DNA of 64,000 bases from Larkinella soli (GTDB lineage: Bacteria > Bacteroidota > Bacteroidia > Cytophagales > Spirosomataceae). The notes under the pieces are model-generated. The model was not told the origin of the DNA, searched no databases, and saw nothing but the letters and a program-made list of their open reading frames with translations. Made by a program: the position numbers and the translations under genes. Location: NCBI RefSeq assembly GCF_003703975.1, contig NZ_QTJY01000003.1, positions 124,001 to 188,000 on the forward strand, in the 5' to 3' direction. Below are positions 39,887 through 49,412 of this stretch, piece after piece (position 1 is the stretch's first letter; every line of letters starts with the position of its first letter).

Positions 39887-40229
39887 GCTTTTGTCATTCC
39901 GACGCAGGGGGACCCTCCTGCTGGTCCGAATCCGTCATTTCGGAGCCGCAAAAGTCCCTTATGGCGCTTTCCCCAACCGTCAGTGGGCCGCTTGCGCATT
40001 CGGGCAGACTCTCCGGACCGCCCCCGGCTGAACCACCACCCCCCGGCCCCCTCCTTAGCAAGGAGGGGGGGCTTCGCAGAACCTGAAAATGGCGGAGCAC
40101 TCCCCCTCCTTTCTAAGGAGGGGGCCGGGGGGTGGTCCTGACGAGACAAGGAGTTTTCCCTATAAACCTCCGGGTCCAGGATCCCTCGTTCCTCGGGATG
40201 ACAAAAGCAATGTGATGACAAAAGCGTCG
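39887..40229. repeat. Palindromic intergenic element (MITE/REP-like)
   Basis: The 489 bases between two genes hold a nested inverted repeat and no gene. The outer ends GCTTTTGTCATTCCGA (39,887-39,902) and TCGGGATGACAAAAGC (40,193-40,208) match in 15 of 16 positions. A further TGATGACAAAAGCGTCG lies at 40,213-40,229. Inside is a perfect 24-bp inverted repeat, 40,035-40,058 against 40,113-40,136, and each arm runs into its own small hairpin of CTCCTT/AAGGAG type. It resembles mobile palindromic repeats found in many copies in Bacteroidota genomes. Confidence 0.75.
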
Positions 40230-40288
40230 GAAGGATAAAACCAGCAACTCCCCACAACTCCCGAACCCCTCAACCCCAAACTCCTGAC

Positions 40289-43200
40289 ATGAAGCGCCTA
40301 CTCCTCCTTGCCTGTATCGGTTCCATCTCCTGGATGCTGGGGAGCGAGCCGACCGGCGGCCGGCTCTTCCGGCGGCTGCCGTCGTCCCGGACCGGAATCG
40401 GGTTCAGCAACCGGATTCAGGAGTCCGACACGTTCAATATCCTGCGGTTCGAATACCTGTATAACGGCGGGGGCGTCGGTATCGGGGATTTCAATAACGA
40501 CGGCCGGCAGGACGTCTACTTTTCAGGCAATCAGGTGTCGGGGCGGCTGTATCTGAACCGGGGCGGGATGCAGTTCGAGGACGTCACCGAACCGGCAGGC
40601 CTGAAAACCGACGTCTGGTGTACCGGGGTGACCGTGGTTGACCTCAATCAGGACGGCTTTCAGGATCTATACGTCAGCGTGGCCGGTTTCGGCTCCGACA
40701 CTTCCCGGCGGGCCAACCGCCTGTTCATCAACGAAACCCGTACTCCGGGCGCGCCGGTCCGGTTCCGGGAAATGGCGCGGGAATACGGGCTGGACGATCA
40801 GGGATACAGCACCCAGACCGCCTTTTTCGATTACGATCACGACGGCGACCTCGACGCCTACGTCCTGACCAACGCCCTCGACCGCCAGAACCGCAACGCC
40901 CTCCGGCCCAAACGGCTGAACGGCGAAGCGCCCTCCACCGACCGGCTCTACCGCAACGACGGCCCCCGGGACCATCCCCGCTTCACCGACGTTTCGCGTC
41001 AGGCCGGGATCACCATCGAGGGTTACGGCCTGGGGCTGGCCATCAGCGACCTGAACGGCGACGGCTGGGAGGACGTCTATTGCGCCAATGATTTCCTGTC
41101 GAACGACCTCGTCTGGATCAATAACCGGAACGGCACTTTCACCAACCGGGCGGCCGACTACCTCCGCCACCAGACTCACAACGGCATGGGTGTCGACATC
41201 GCCGACGTCAACAACGACCGCCTGCCCGACATCATGGTGGTGGACATGCTCCCCCACACCAACGAACGGCAGAAAATGATGCTGCCGGGCTATAATTACG
41301 ACCGTTTCCGGATGGACCTCCAGATGGGCTACCAGCCGCAATACATGCGAAACACGCTTCAGTTAAACCGGGGAGCCGGACCGGACGAACCGGTCGGCGG
41401 GCACCGCCCGGCGCGGTTCTCGGAGATCGGCCAACTGGCCGGGGTCGACAAAACCGACTGGAGCTGGGCGCCCCTGTTCGCCGACTTCGACAACGACGGC
41501 TTTCGTGACCTGCTGATCACCAACGGCTACCGCCGGGACGTCACCAACCTCGACTTCACGGCCTATCTGGCCGACCTCGGTGCGGGCGGTTTCGGCGATA
41601 CGCAGGAAAAACAACTGAAAGCCGCCCGCCGGCTCCGGGAACTGCCGGAGGTAAAGCTGACGAATTTCTGCTTCCGCAACCGGGGCGACCTGACGTTCGA
41701 GGACGTTTCCGCCCGCTGGGGCTTCGATGCGCCCGGGTATTCTAACGGGGCCGCCTATGCCGACCTCGACAACGACGGCGACCTCGATATCCTCATCAAC
41801 CGGATCGACGACGAAGCCCTGGTCTACGAAAACACGCTGAATGAAACCGGTACCGGAAAGCCGGAAGAAAAAGCCGCCTGCAACCACTGGCTTCGGGTGG
41901 CCCTCGACCGGAAGCCTGCCCAGGGCACGAAGGTACTGGTCTATACCGGCCGGGAGGTGCAATCGGCAGAATTGAACCCGACGCGGGGGTATGTTTCCTC
42001 GGTGGAGCCGGTTCTCCATTTCGGATTAGGAAAGACCGCGCTGGTGGATTCGGTGGAGATTGACTGGAATACCGGCCAAAGGCAGGTGCTGCGCCGGGTG
42101 CCGGCCGATCAGCTTTTGACCGTTGCCTTCCGCCCGGAAGGTTTCTCCCGGCCCGAATCCTCCAGTGCCCTGACGGCTTTTCAGGAACTGGACCCGGTAG
42201 AAACCGGGCTGGCCTATACGCATGTCGAAAGCGAATTCAACGACTTTGCCCGCACGCCCCTCCTCCCCCACAAGCATTCGCAGAACGGGCCTTCCCTGGC
42301 CGTGGGAGACGCCGACGGCAACGGGCTGGAGGACCTGTACGTCGGGGCCGATTTCGGTCGGCCGGGGGTTTTGTTCCTCCAGCAGCCTGACGGTCGGTTT
42401 ACCCGGAAAGAAATTCCGAAAAACGCGGATCAGGAAGATACCGGGGCGCTGTTCCTCGACACCGACCGGGACGGAGATGCCGACCTGTACGTGGTCAGTG
42501 GCGGAAGCCATGCCGACGGCCTTTCACCGGCTTACCGGGACCGGCTGTACCGCAACGACGGCCGGGGAAATTTCCGGCCGGACGAAACCGCCCTCCCCCG
42601 CATCGGGATCAGCGGCTCGTGCGTGGTTGCGGCCGATTTCGACCGCGACGGCGACCTCGATCTGTTTCGGGGCAGCCGCCTGGAACCGGGGCGCTACCCC
42701 ATGCCGGTATCGAGCCTGCTGCTGCGGAACGACGGCGGGCATTTCACCGACGTAACCGCCCAACTGGCCCCCGGCCTTCAAAAAATCGGCCTGGTCACCT
42801 CCGCCGTCTGGACCGATACCGACCGGGACGGCTGGCCCGACCTCGCCCTCACCGGCGAATGGATGCCCCTCATAATCCTCAAAAACGCAAAAGGCCAACA
42901 ATTCAATCATTCAGCAATTCAATCATTCAACCATTCTCCCGGCCCCGGCTGGTGGAACACCCTGATCGCCTGCGACTTCGACCACGACGGCGACGCGGAC
43001 CTGATGGCCGGCAACCGGGGGCTGAACACCCGCTACCGGCCCACGCCCGAACGGCCCATCGAGGTGTATGCCGCCGACTTCGACAATAACGGCCGGCTGG
43101 ACCCGATCCTGACCCATTACAACGGAGCCCGGAAATTCCTGACCCCGGCCCGCGACCTGCTGATGTTCCAGATTCCGTCCATGAAGCGACGGTTCCCGGA

Positions 43201-43669
43201 TTTCGCGTCCTACGCCAAAGCCGGTTTTGCGGAGTCATTCACGGCGGAGGAAATCCGGTCGGCCTACCATACGAGCGCCACCGAGTTCCGGAGTATGTAC
43301 TTTGAAAATGCCGGCAGCGGCCGGTTCAACGCCCGGCCGCTGCCGATGGAAGCCCAGTTCTCGACGGTGCAGGGCATTCTGGTGCGGGATTTCAACCAGG
43401 ACGGCCACCCGGACGCCCTGCTCACCGGAAATTCCTATGCGACGGAAACCATCGGGGGCTGGCCCGATGCTTCGTGCGGCACGCTGCTGCTGGGCGACGG
43501 CCGGGGCGGGTTCCGGCCCGAACCGAATTCCGGCCTTCACGCCGACCGCGACGCCAAAGGCTCCGTCCTTCTGCACAGGAAGCACGGTTCTGCGCTGCTG
43601 GTGGTCGCCAACACCGGCGGGCCGCTGGAAACCTACCGGATCACGCCCAGATACCGTCCCATCCAGTAG
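40289..43669 (+). CDS. Secreted FG-GAP/VCBS-repeat protein with ASPIC/UnbV domain
   Basis: A 1,126-residue protein with an N-terminal signal-like segment. More than a dozen calcium-binding-type repeats of the form D-x-[ND]-x-DG-x-x-D are seen (DFNNDGRQDVYF, DYDHDGDLDAYVL, DLDNDGDLDILI, DTDRDGWPDLAL). They form two propeller-like sets around an ASPIC/UnbV domain (NHWLRVALDRKPAQGTKVLV ... VDSVEIDWNTGQRQ, residues about 530-610). Such proteins are common beside SusCD genes and are thought to bind glycans or act extracellularly. About residue 872 an AT-rich repeat inserts FNHSAIQSFNHS. The 3' end overlaps the next, convergent gene by 37 bases. Confidence 0.85.
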   Translation: MKRLLLLACIGSISWMLGSEPTGGRLFRRLPSSRTGIGFSNRIQESDTFNILRFEYLYNGGGVGIGDFNNDGRQDVYFSGNQVSGRLYLNRGGMQFEDVTEPAGLKTDVWCTGVTVVDLNQDGFQDLYVSVAGFGSDTSRRANRLFINETRTPGAPVRFREMAREYGLDDQGYSTQTAFFDYDHDGDLDAYVLTNALDRQNRNALRPKRLNGEAPSTDRLYRNDGPRDHPRFTDVSRQAGITIEGYGLGLAISDLNGDGWEDVYCANDFLSNDLVWINNRNGTFTNRAADYLRHQTHNGMGVDIADVNNDRLPDIMVVDMLPHTNERQKMMLPGYNYDRFRMDLQMGYQPQYMRNTLQLNRGAGPDEPVGGHRPARFSEIGQLAGVDKTDWSWAPLFADFDNDGFRDLLITNGYRRDVTNLDFTAYLADLGAGGFGDTQEKQLKAARRLRELPEVKLTNFCFRNRGDLTFEDVSARWGFDAPGYSNGAAYADLDNDGDLDILINRIDDEALVYENTLNETGTGKPEEKAACNHWLRVALDRKPAQGTKVLVYTGREVQSAELNPTRGYVSSVEPVLHFGLGKTALVDSVEIDWNTGQRQVLRRVPADQLLTVAFRPEGFSRPESSSALTAFQELDPVETGLAYTHVESEFNDFARTPLLPHKHSQNGPSLAVGDADGNGLEDLYVGADFGRPGVLFLQQPDGRFTRKEIPKNADQEDTGALFLDTDRDGDADLYVVSGGSHADGLSPAYRDRLYRNDGRGNFRPDETALPRIGISGSCVVAADFDRDGDLDLFRGSRLEPGRYPMPVSSLLLRNDGGHFTDVTAQLAPGLQKIGLVTSAVWTDTDRDGWPDLALTGEWMPLIILKNAKGQQFNHSAIQSFNHSPGPGWWNTLIACDFDHDGDADLMAGNRGLNTRYRPTPERPIEVYAADFDNNGRLDPILTHYNGARKFLTPARDLLMFQIPSMKRRFPDFASYAKAGFAESFTAEEIRSAYHTSATEFRSMYFENAGSGRFNARPLPMEAQFSTVQGILVRDFNQDGHPDALLTGNSYATETIGGWPDASCGTLLLGDGRGGFRPEPNSGLHADRDAKGSVLLHRKHGSALLVVANTGGPLETYRITPRYRPIQ

Positions 43670-45852
43670 GGAAGCAGCCAGATGTCGCCCGCGCTGTGTT
43701 CGGAGGTTCCGTTGCCGCCCTTGCGGTCGAGGCTGAACATGTTGGCGTTGTGCCGCTGGACCGGCCGCTCGTCGGGGGGCAGCACTTCCCGGGTGGTTTG
43801 TCGACGGAAATTGGGTTCGATCATCTCGATGTCTTTCCGGTGGCTGTTCATGATCGACCAGTCGATGAGGTCGAGGGGATGTTCCTTCAGGTACCAGACA
43901 GCTTCGTTCAGGTCGAAATTTCGGGTGCCGGTCAGGGCGGTGAAAATGTTCCAGGCCCCCTCCTTCTCCGGCCGCTCGGCTTCCCAGTGGTCGATAATGG
44001 CCTGCCGGTATTTCGCTTTCAGGGTATCGTTGAGGGCATAGCGGTACAGGCCCCAGTAGCCCACGAAATACATTTCGTCGTCGGAGTGATTCCAGCCGTC
44101 GGAGAGCATTTTGCTGTGGTCGTCAGCCTGGTCCGGCGCCCGTCCGATTTCCTTCATAGGCGTCATCAGGTTGTCCAGATACCCGTGTTTCTGCATCAGT
44201 TCGAGGGCCTTCTGCCGATATTTTTCCTTGCGGGTAAAGTGGTAGGCGGTTTGCAGCATCCCGATGATGTTGGACGAGTTCAGCTTCCGGTCGCCGACGG
44301 TTTTCGGGAACGAGTTGACGTAGGTCGGATTCCATTTGCCCCAGAGTGTCGGCTTACCGTCGTAGTCGATGAGATACAGGTCGTTGCGAACGATGTGGCT
44401 CATCAGGGTGTCGATGAGCATCACGGCCTGTTTCTTCAGCCGGGCGTCGTCGATCAGTTCGGCAATGGCCCCGAAGGCGAAGATGTGGCCGATGGCCTCA
44501 TCGCTGGAGGTGGTGGCCTTCCAGTCCCAGTCCGGGTGTTTGGCGTGCTGCCAGCGCTCCGGGTCCGACAGTTCGGCGATGTGGCCGCTACGCTCGAACG
44601 AACGGGCCGGGAAACCGGGCACGGGGTTGATGGTATACAGGCGCTCCATGGCATCGAGCGACTCACGACAGTTCTGCAGGGCCTCAGGCTCTTTCGTCAC
44701 CGCATACCGGAACACCTCGGCCGCCAGATACATGGACGTCCAGAGTCCGTCGTTGTCCGAATCGGCCAGAAAACCGGTGCCGAGATTTCCTTTCTCCATG
44801 CCGCTCAGCGATGCGTTGAAGCCGTTGCGGATGTGCCGCGAACGCACCTGCTCCTCATAAAACCGGGCCTTGTCCAGCAGCGTCATGGTTTTAAAACAGA
44901 TTTCGCCCAAACCGGCTTTGGTCAGCACCAGCACCGAGCCCCGGCGACCCCGTGCCAGACCGACCACCTCGTTGGAAGGCAGCCAGCGTTCGCCGTTGAA
45001 ATAGTCGAAGCCGCCGTCCGGCCTCCGGGCGAAAGCCCCCTGCGGGGAGCCGAACCAGAGCCGCCCGTCGACCTCCGCCACCGCCGTAATCTCGGTGGAG
45101 GGCAGTTTTTTCCGGACGGTACCGACCGGTTTTCGGTTCACCGCGTCGAACTCGATATATCCGTCCCGTGTGCCGACGATCACCTTCCGGCCCTGTTCAG
45201 CCAGGTCGAACGCCATGAAATCGGCCCCGTCGAACACCTTCGTCAACTGGTTGCCGGAGAGGGAGAACGTCGACAGGGAGCGCCGGCCCAGCACCCAGAA
45301 CCGGTCGGTGCCCTCCTGCGCCCGGAGGGCGATCACCTCGTCGGCCGGGAGGCTGCCCTTCCAGAGCGTTTTCGAATCCCGGACTAGATGCAGGGCGCTT
45401 CCGTCGGAAATCAGGGTGCTGAAATCCCGGCCGCAGGCCATCCATTTCGCGTTAGGCAACTCATGACGGAAATACGGCTGCCCCGCCCAGGCATTGCTCA
45501 GGACGGCCTGCCGGTCAAGGTAAACCAGCTGCTGATCGTGGGTAGCCACGGCCCGCAGGTCCTTGTCCTTCATGAACCGGTAGCGGTTGTCGGGAACGAC
45601 CATGCCGGGGTGCAGGAACTGGCCGCCCGTGGGATGAAAAAGTTCGCCGTCGGAACTCAGCAGGCTGATAACCCCGTTGCGGTCGCAGGCCAGCCCGGAC
45701 AGGCTGACGTTGGGTTGATTCAGGTAGTATTTGACGCTGTAGTCCTGTACAAAGGGTTTGTCCTGATATACCGCCTGGGCGGAAAGCAGGTGGGTTTGGG
45801 CCAGCAGGACGACGGCCGTCATCCAACGATAACAGGTAGTAGCTATTCGCAT
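43633..45852 (-). CDS. Secreted propeller plus helical-domain protein, unknown function (paralogue 1)
   Basis: A 739-residue protein with a signal peptide (MRIATTCYRWMTAVVLLAQTHLLSAQ region). An N-terminal propeller-like half (residues about 50-320, GRLWFGSPQGAFAR, RFWVLGRRSL) and a C-terminal half, probably an alpha/alpha toroid, follow. Conserved points in the second half, shared with the gene at 46,998, are RHIRNGF, SDNDGLW, RYAVTKEP, TTSSDEAIGHIFAF, IDYDGKPTLWGKW, HPLDLIDWS and a final LLPYWMGRYLGVI. No enzyme family recognised. It is downstream of the ChbG-like deacetylase gene in the same direction. Confidence 0.75.
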   Translation of the reverse strand: MRIATTCYRWMTAVVLLAQTHLLSAQAVYQDKPFVQDYSVKYYLNQPNVSLSGLACDRNGVISLLSSDGELFHPTGGQFLHPGMVVPDNRYRFMKDKDLRAVATHDQQLVYLDRQAVLSNAWAGQPYFRHELPNAKWMACGRDFSTLISDGSALHLVRDSKTLWKGSLPADEVIALRAQEGTDRFWVLGRRSLSTFSLSGNQLTKVFDGADFMAFDLAEQGRKVIVGTRDGYIEFDAVNRKPVGTVRKKLPSTEITAVAEVDGRLWFGSPQGAFARRPDGGFDYFNGERWLPSNEVVGLARGRRGSVLVLTKAGLGEICFKTMTLLDKARFYEEQVRSRHIRNGFNASLSGMEKGNLGTGFLADSDNDGLWTSMYLAAEVFRYAVTKEPEALQNCRESLDAMERLYTINPVPGFPARSFERSGHIAELSDPERWQHAKHPDWDWKATTSSDEAIGHIFAFGAIAELIDDARLKKQAVMLIDTLMSHIVRNDLYLIDYDGKPTLWGKWNPTYVNSFPKTVGDRKLNSSNIIGMLQTAYHFTRKEKYRQKALELMQKHGYLDNLMTPMKEIGRAPDQADDHSKMLSDGWNHSDDEMYFVGYWGLYRYALNDTLKAKYRQAIIDHWEAERPEKEGAWNIFTALTGTRNFDLNEAVWYLKEHPLDLIDWSIMNSHRKDIEMIEPNFRRQTTREVLPPDERPVQRHNANMFSLDRKGGNGTSEHSAGDIWLLPYWMGRYLGVIR

Positions 45853-45885
45853 GGTTCGTTCAGGTAAGTACGGAAAAACCGGTAG

Positions 45886-46932
45886 TTATTTGATTTGCCG
45901 CCGGCGTTCCATCAGTTCGCGCCAGGTGGTCAGGATGATGCCTTCGGACTGGAGGAAGGCTTTCAGGTCGGGGTCCATCATGGAGAGCATGTCGGCCAGC
46001 CGCGAGCCGCCCGACCCGCTGACGTACTGGAAGGTATCGTTCCGGTCGTTGCTGTGGACGATGAGCATGGCGACGCCCGGCTGCATTTTCCGGAGGGTCT
46101 CCTTGAATTTCTCCGTTTTGTATTTCCCCCAGGCTTCGAAGTTGTTGTCGGCATTCCGTGGTTTCCAGGAGCCGCTCATGGTGTGCAGGTCGTCGAGAAC
46201 CGGCAGGCCGGCGTTCCAGATCTTTTCCCCGATGGCTTTCGTCTGCTTCAGGGGTTCCGGCACCGGAAGTTCCATGCCGTCCCGCCATTTGCCCTCGGCC
46301 TTCAGTTTGTCGATGACCGGCTGCACTTCGCATTCGATCAGCAGTTTGTTGTTGCCGCCGGGAAACATCACCGGAATGCCGTACTCGATCCCGACCTTGA
46401 TGTATCGTTCCAGAAAAGCCGGGGTGGCAAACAGCGTCCCCATGTGCGAATCGAGGTGCGTGGGTTTGAGGCCCATCTTTATGGCCCGGTCCACCTGCGC
46501 CCGGATTTCGGTTTCGATTTCGTCGGGGCTGCCGTGTTTCACCACCTCCTCGACCGAGCGCCAGAGCGCCCCCTCGTTGTCGGTCAGGGTGGGAACCTGT
46601 TTGATGCCGGCCAGGGGAGCCCAGCGGTAGTCTCTCCATTCGGAGGTGAGCGTCAGGTGAATACCGGCGTCGACCGTCGGGTTTTTCAGGACGTAGTTGA
46701 CGAAGCTGGCCGCCCAGGCGCAGGGCATCATGATGCTGGTGGAGGTTGCCACGCCCTGCTCGATGGATTTGATGGTACCCTGGTTGGCGGAGTAGAACAT
46801 GCCGGCGTCGTCGACGTGGAAAATCACCACCTTCGCTCCTTTCGGCCAGCCCAGTTTCTCCGCATACGTCTGCTGCCCCCAGGCCGCCCCATTCACAAAA
46901 CACACGAAAGCAATCAAACACAAAACTCTCAT
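45886..46932 (-). CDS. Secreted ChbG/YdjC-type carbohydrate deacetylase
   Basis: A 348-residue protein with a signal peptide (MRVLCLIAFVCFVNGAAWGQ). Metal-site motifs of the ChbG/HpnK family are present: FHVDDAGM (about residues 38-45), GIHLTLTSEW (near 95) and THLDSHMGTLF (near 140), with a late LIVHSND. The family removes acetyl groups from N-acetylated sugars with a divalent metal. The ATG at 46,932 is preferred to a TTG nine bases upstream. It lies between two paralogous secreted proteins transcribed the same way, so all three may process the same glycan. Confidence 0.88.
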   Translation of the reverse strand: MRVLCLIAFVCFVNGAAWGQQTYAEKLGWPKGAKVVIFHVDDAGMFYSANQGTIKSIEQGVATSTSIMMPCAWAASFVNYVLKNPTVDAGIHLTLTSEWRDYRWAPLAGIKQVPTLTDNEGALWRSVEEVVKHGSPDEIETEIRAQVDRAIKMGLKPTHLDSHMGTLFATPAFLERYIKVGIEYGIPVMFPGGNNKLLIECEVQPVIDKLKAEGKWRDGMELPVPEPLKQTKAIGEKIWNAGLPVLDDLHTMSGSWKPRNADNNFEAWGKYKTEKFKETLRKMQPGVAMLIVHSNDRNDTFQYVSGSGGSRLADMLSMMDPDLKAFLQSEGIILTTWRELMERRRQIK

Positions 46933-46997
46933 AACCAACAAGTTTTAAAGATTACAACCATTCATTCGAAACGACGAACCATCATTCAATCATTCAA

Positions 46998-49247
46998 TTA
47001 TTCAATCATTCCCATATACCTCCCCAGCCAGTAGGGGAACAGCCAGAAGACCGGTTCGCGCTCGATGTCGGGGTTGCCGTTGACGGCCGCCCAGGGGTTT
47101 TTGTCCCAGCGGACCACGGTGCGGATGCTGGCCGGCGGCAGTTCGCTGGTCTGCCATTCGTCCAGCACCGGCGAGCGCACGATCCGGATGTCCTCGCGTT
47201 TCGTGTGGTCGACGGTCCAGTTGATCAGGTCCAGGGGCGTGTCGACCAGAAATTCGATGGACGAGGCCAGTTCCACCTTTTTACCCGTCGCATAGCCGTA
47301 CAGAAAATTGATCTGAGGGTTCCGGTCGCCCTTCCGGCGCTCCATCCAGTCGTCCATGTGTTTGATATAGCGTTTCCTGAGCGTCAGATCCTCTTCACAG
47401 CGAATCAGGATCGGATACACGTAGGATTGCAGCATGACGTCGAAGTAGATGAACCAGGCCGGGTTCTGCTCCGGAATGCGGTCCATGTTTTCCAGGTAAT
47501 GTTCCTTTTCGATCAGCCGAAGGTATTCTTTCTGGTATTTTTCCTGACACGTCATGTAATACCCCAGCTTCAGGAAAGCCAGCAGTTCCATCGAGTTCTG
47601 GCTCCGGTCGGGCGCCCATTCGGGGTCGCGGTTGAGCCGGCCGGGCGACCAGACCGCCCAGCGCGTCGGTTTGCCGTCGATGTCCACCAGGTTGTAATCG
47701 TGCTTCATCAGGTAATCCAGAATCCGTGCGACGTGCTGCCGGATCACGGTCTTCTCCGCTTCGTCGGCCACCAGTTCATAGTAGAAATAATAGCCAAACA
47801 TATGGCCGCATAATTCGTCGCTGCTCGTATCCCCCTTCCAGAGCCACTTCCCGTCCGCCGACTTGCGCCAGCGCACCTCCACCGGCTTGAAGCGGGGTTC
47901 CTTCACCAGCTCGTCGGCCAGTTCCCGGGTCGTGTAGGTCCGGTTGGCATCGTCGACGGTCTTCCAGTCGGCGGGTACGATGGTGCGGGCAAAAAAGCCG
48001 TCCGTTCCGGTCACTTCCTGGAGCAGTTTCAGAAACCGGAAGGCCTTGGCGGCCTTCTCCTTCGCATCCGGGCTCTTCGTGACGGCATAGCGGAGGGCTT
48101 CCATGGCGAGGTAGTTGCCGGTGTATTCCCCGTCGTTGTCGTCGTCGTCCGGTTCCCAGGTCGACAGGTCGCCCGGCGTCCGCAGGCGGCACTGGCCGGC
48201 AATCCAGGGCGTGCGGATGTGCCGTTTCATCAGCACATCGTAGAAATAATCCTGCTTCCGGGCCAGCGTCATCGGCCGTCGGCGGATGGCGCTCACTCCC
48301 TGGGGGGTGGCGATCCAAGCCGTTCCGTCGCGGTCGAAGGCGATGTCGTTTACCTGGTCGTCGAGCAGCCACCGCCGGCTGAACCGCAGCGAACGGCTGC
48401 CGTCGGGCCGAAACCGCACCACGCCCCCTTTGGTTCCGACCCACATGGTGCTGTCGGGCGCGCGTTCGACCGTGGTCACCTCGGCCGAGGGAAGGCCGTC
48501 TTTCGGTCTTAAAAACCGGACCGTCTTTCCTTCCTTCAGGATGGAAACGCCCCCGAGGGCACCCGCCCAGAGGTTACCTTCCGTGTCGAAAGCCACCCCT
48601 TTTACGTAGGCGCTCGGCAATTCGGTGGGGGCCACGATCCGGCGGGTCACGGCCTTTCCAATCTCATACAGGCCGACGTCCGACGCGATCCAGAAACTCC
48701 CCTTCGGCCCGGCCACGGCGGCCCGGACGGAACGGGCCAGGGTATCGGTTTTTTTCTGCCAGCCTCCGGGTCCGAGCAGCCAGAGGCCATGCGGTCCGAG
48801 GGCATACAGACCTTCCGGCGCCGGAGCCAGCACGGCGATGGGCGATGGCGGCCCGGTTTGCGGAACGACCGTGTTTCCTTCGGCGCGGTAAATCCCGTTC
48901 CAGGCACTCATCCAGACGGTTCCCCGGCGGTCGGTGGTTACGGAGAAGGCCGGGCCGCGGTCGGCTTCCGGCAGCACGGGAAGGAAGGCGGTTTCACCGG
49001 TTTTTTTTCGGTAGACGCCCGCTTCCGTAGCGATCCAGACCTGGCCGGCCCCGTCCACCGTGATGCTCCGTACCCCGACCGGCTTTCCATCCGGAAAAAC
49101 CGGATACGGCTCATGATACTCCTGCAGAAAGTCCCTGTCCTTCCAGACGGTGCCGGCTTCCGGCCGGTCGTTCCGCGGCAGCGACTTGAAAAACAGAAAC
49201 AGGATACCGAGGAGCAGCGTCAGTTTGAAAAGGCCGGAAAGGGTCAT
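46998..49247 (-). CDS. Envelope-anchored propeller plus helical-domain protein, unknown function (paralogue 2)
   Basis: A 749-residue protein with an N-terminal hydrophobic segment (LFKLTLLLGILFLFF, uncleaved anchor or signal). Reg_prop-like repeats follow (QVWIATEAGVYRK, TVWMSAWNGIYRA, NLWAGALGGVSIL, TMWVGTKGGVVRF, TAWIATPQGVSAI; residues about 50-330), then a helical half. The second half carries the motifs of the paralogue at 43,633: RHIRTPW, DDNDGEY, RYAVTKSP, DTSSDELCGHMFG, VDIDGKPTRWAVW, TPLDLINWT and LFPYWLGRYMGMI. It is probably the first gene of the unit with the deacetylase and paralogue 1. Confidence 0.75.
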   Translation of the reverse strand: MTLSGLFKLTLLLGILFLFFKSLPRNDRPEAGTVWKDRDFLQEYHEPYPVFPDGKPVGVRSITVDGAGQVWIATEAGVYRKKTGETAFLPVLPEADRGPAFSVTTDRRGTVWMSAWNGIYRAEGNTVVPQTGPPSPIAVLAPAPEGLYALGPHGLWLLGPGGWQKKTDTLARSVRAAVAGPKGSFWIASDVGLYEIGKAVTRRIVAPTELPSAYVKGVAFDTEGNLWAGALGGVSILKEGKTVRFLRPKDGLPSAEVTTVERAPDSTMWVGTKGGVVRFRPDGSRSLRFSRRWLLDDQVNDIAFDRDGTAWIATPQGVSAIRRRPMTLARKQDYFYDVLMKRHIRTPWIAGQCRLRTPGDLSTWEPDDDDNDGEYTGNYLAMEALRYAVTKSPDAKEKAAKAFRFLKLLQEVTGTDGFFARTIVPADWKTVDDANRTYTTRELADELVKEPRFKPVEVRWRKSADGKWLWKGDTSSDELCGHMFGYYFYYELVADEAEKTVIRQHVARILDYLMKHDYNLVDIDGKPTRWAVWSPGRLNRDPEWAPDRSQNSMELLAFLKLGYYMTCQEKYQKEYLRLIEKEHYLENMDRIPEQNPAWFIYFDVMLQSYVYPILIRCEEDLTLRKRYIKHMDDWMERRKGDRNPQINFLYGYATGKKVELASSIEFLVDTPLDLINWTVDHTKREDIRIVRSPVLDEWQTSELPPASIRTVVRWDKNPWAAVNGNPDIEREPVFWLFPYWLGRYMGMIE

Positions 49248-49412
49248 CGGTGCGTTCGGTCAGGGGCTGATACGCCCACAATACTCCCCGGTTCCCCGAC
49301 CGGACTATCGGCAGCGGTAATTTTTCGTGAACGGCAGGCGGAAAGTTTAACACACCGGTAATAGTCCATTTGGCATCTTTGCCGGTATTAGATAGTGACT
49401 AACCGTATCCCT

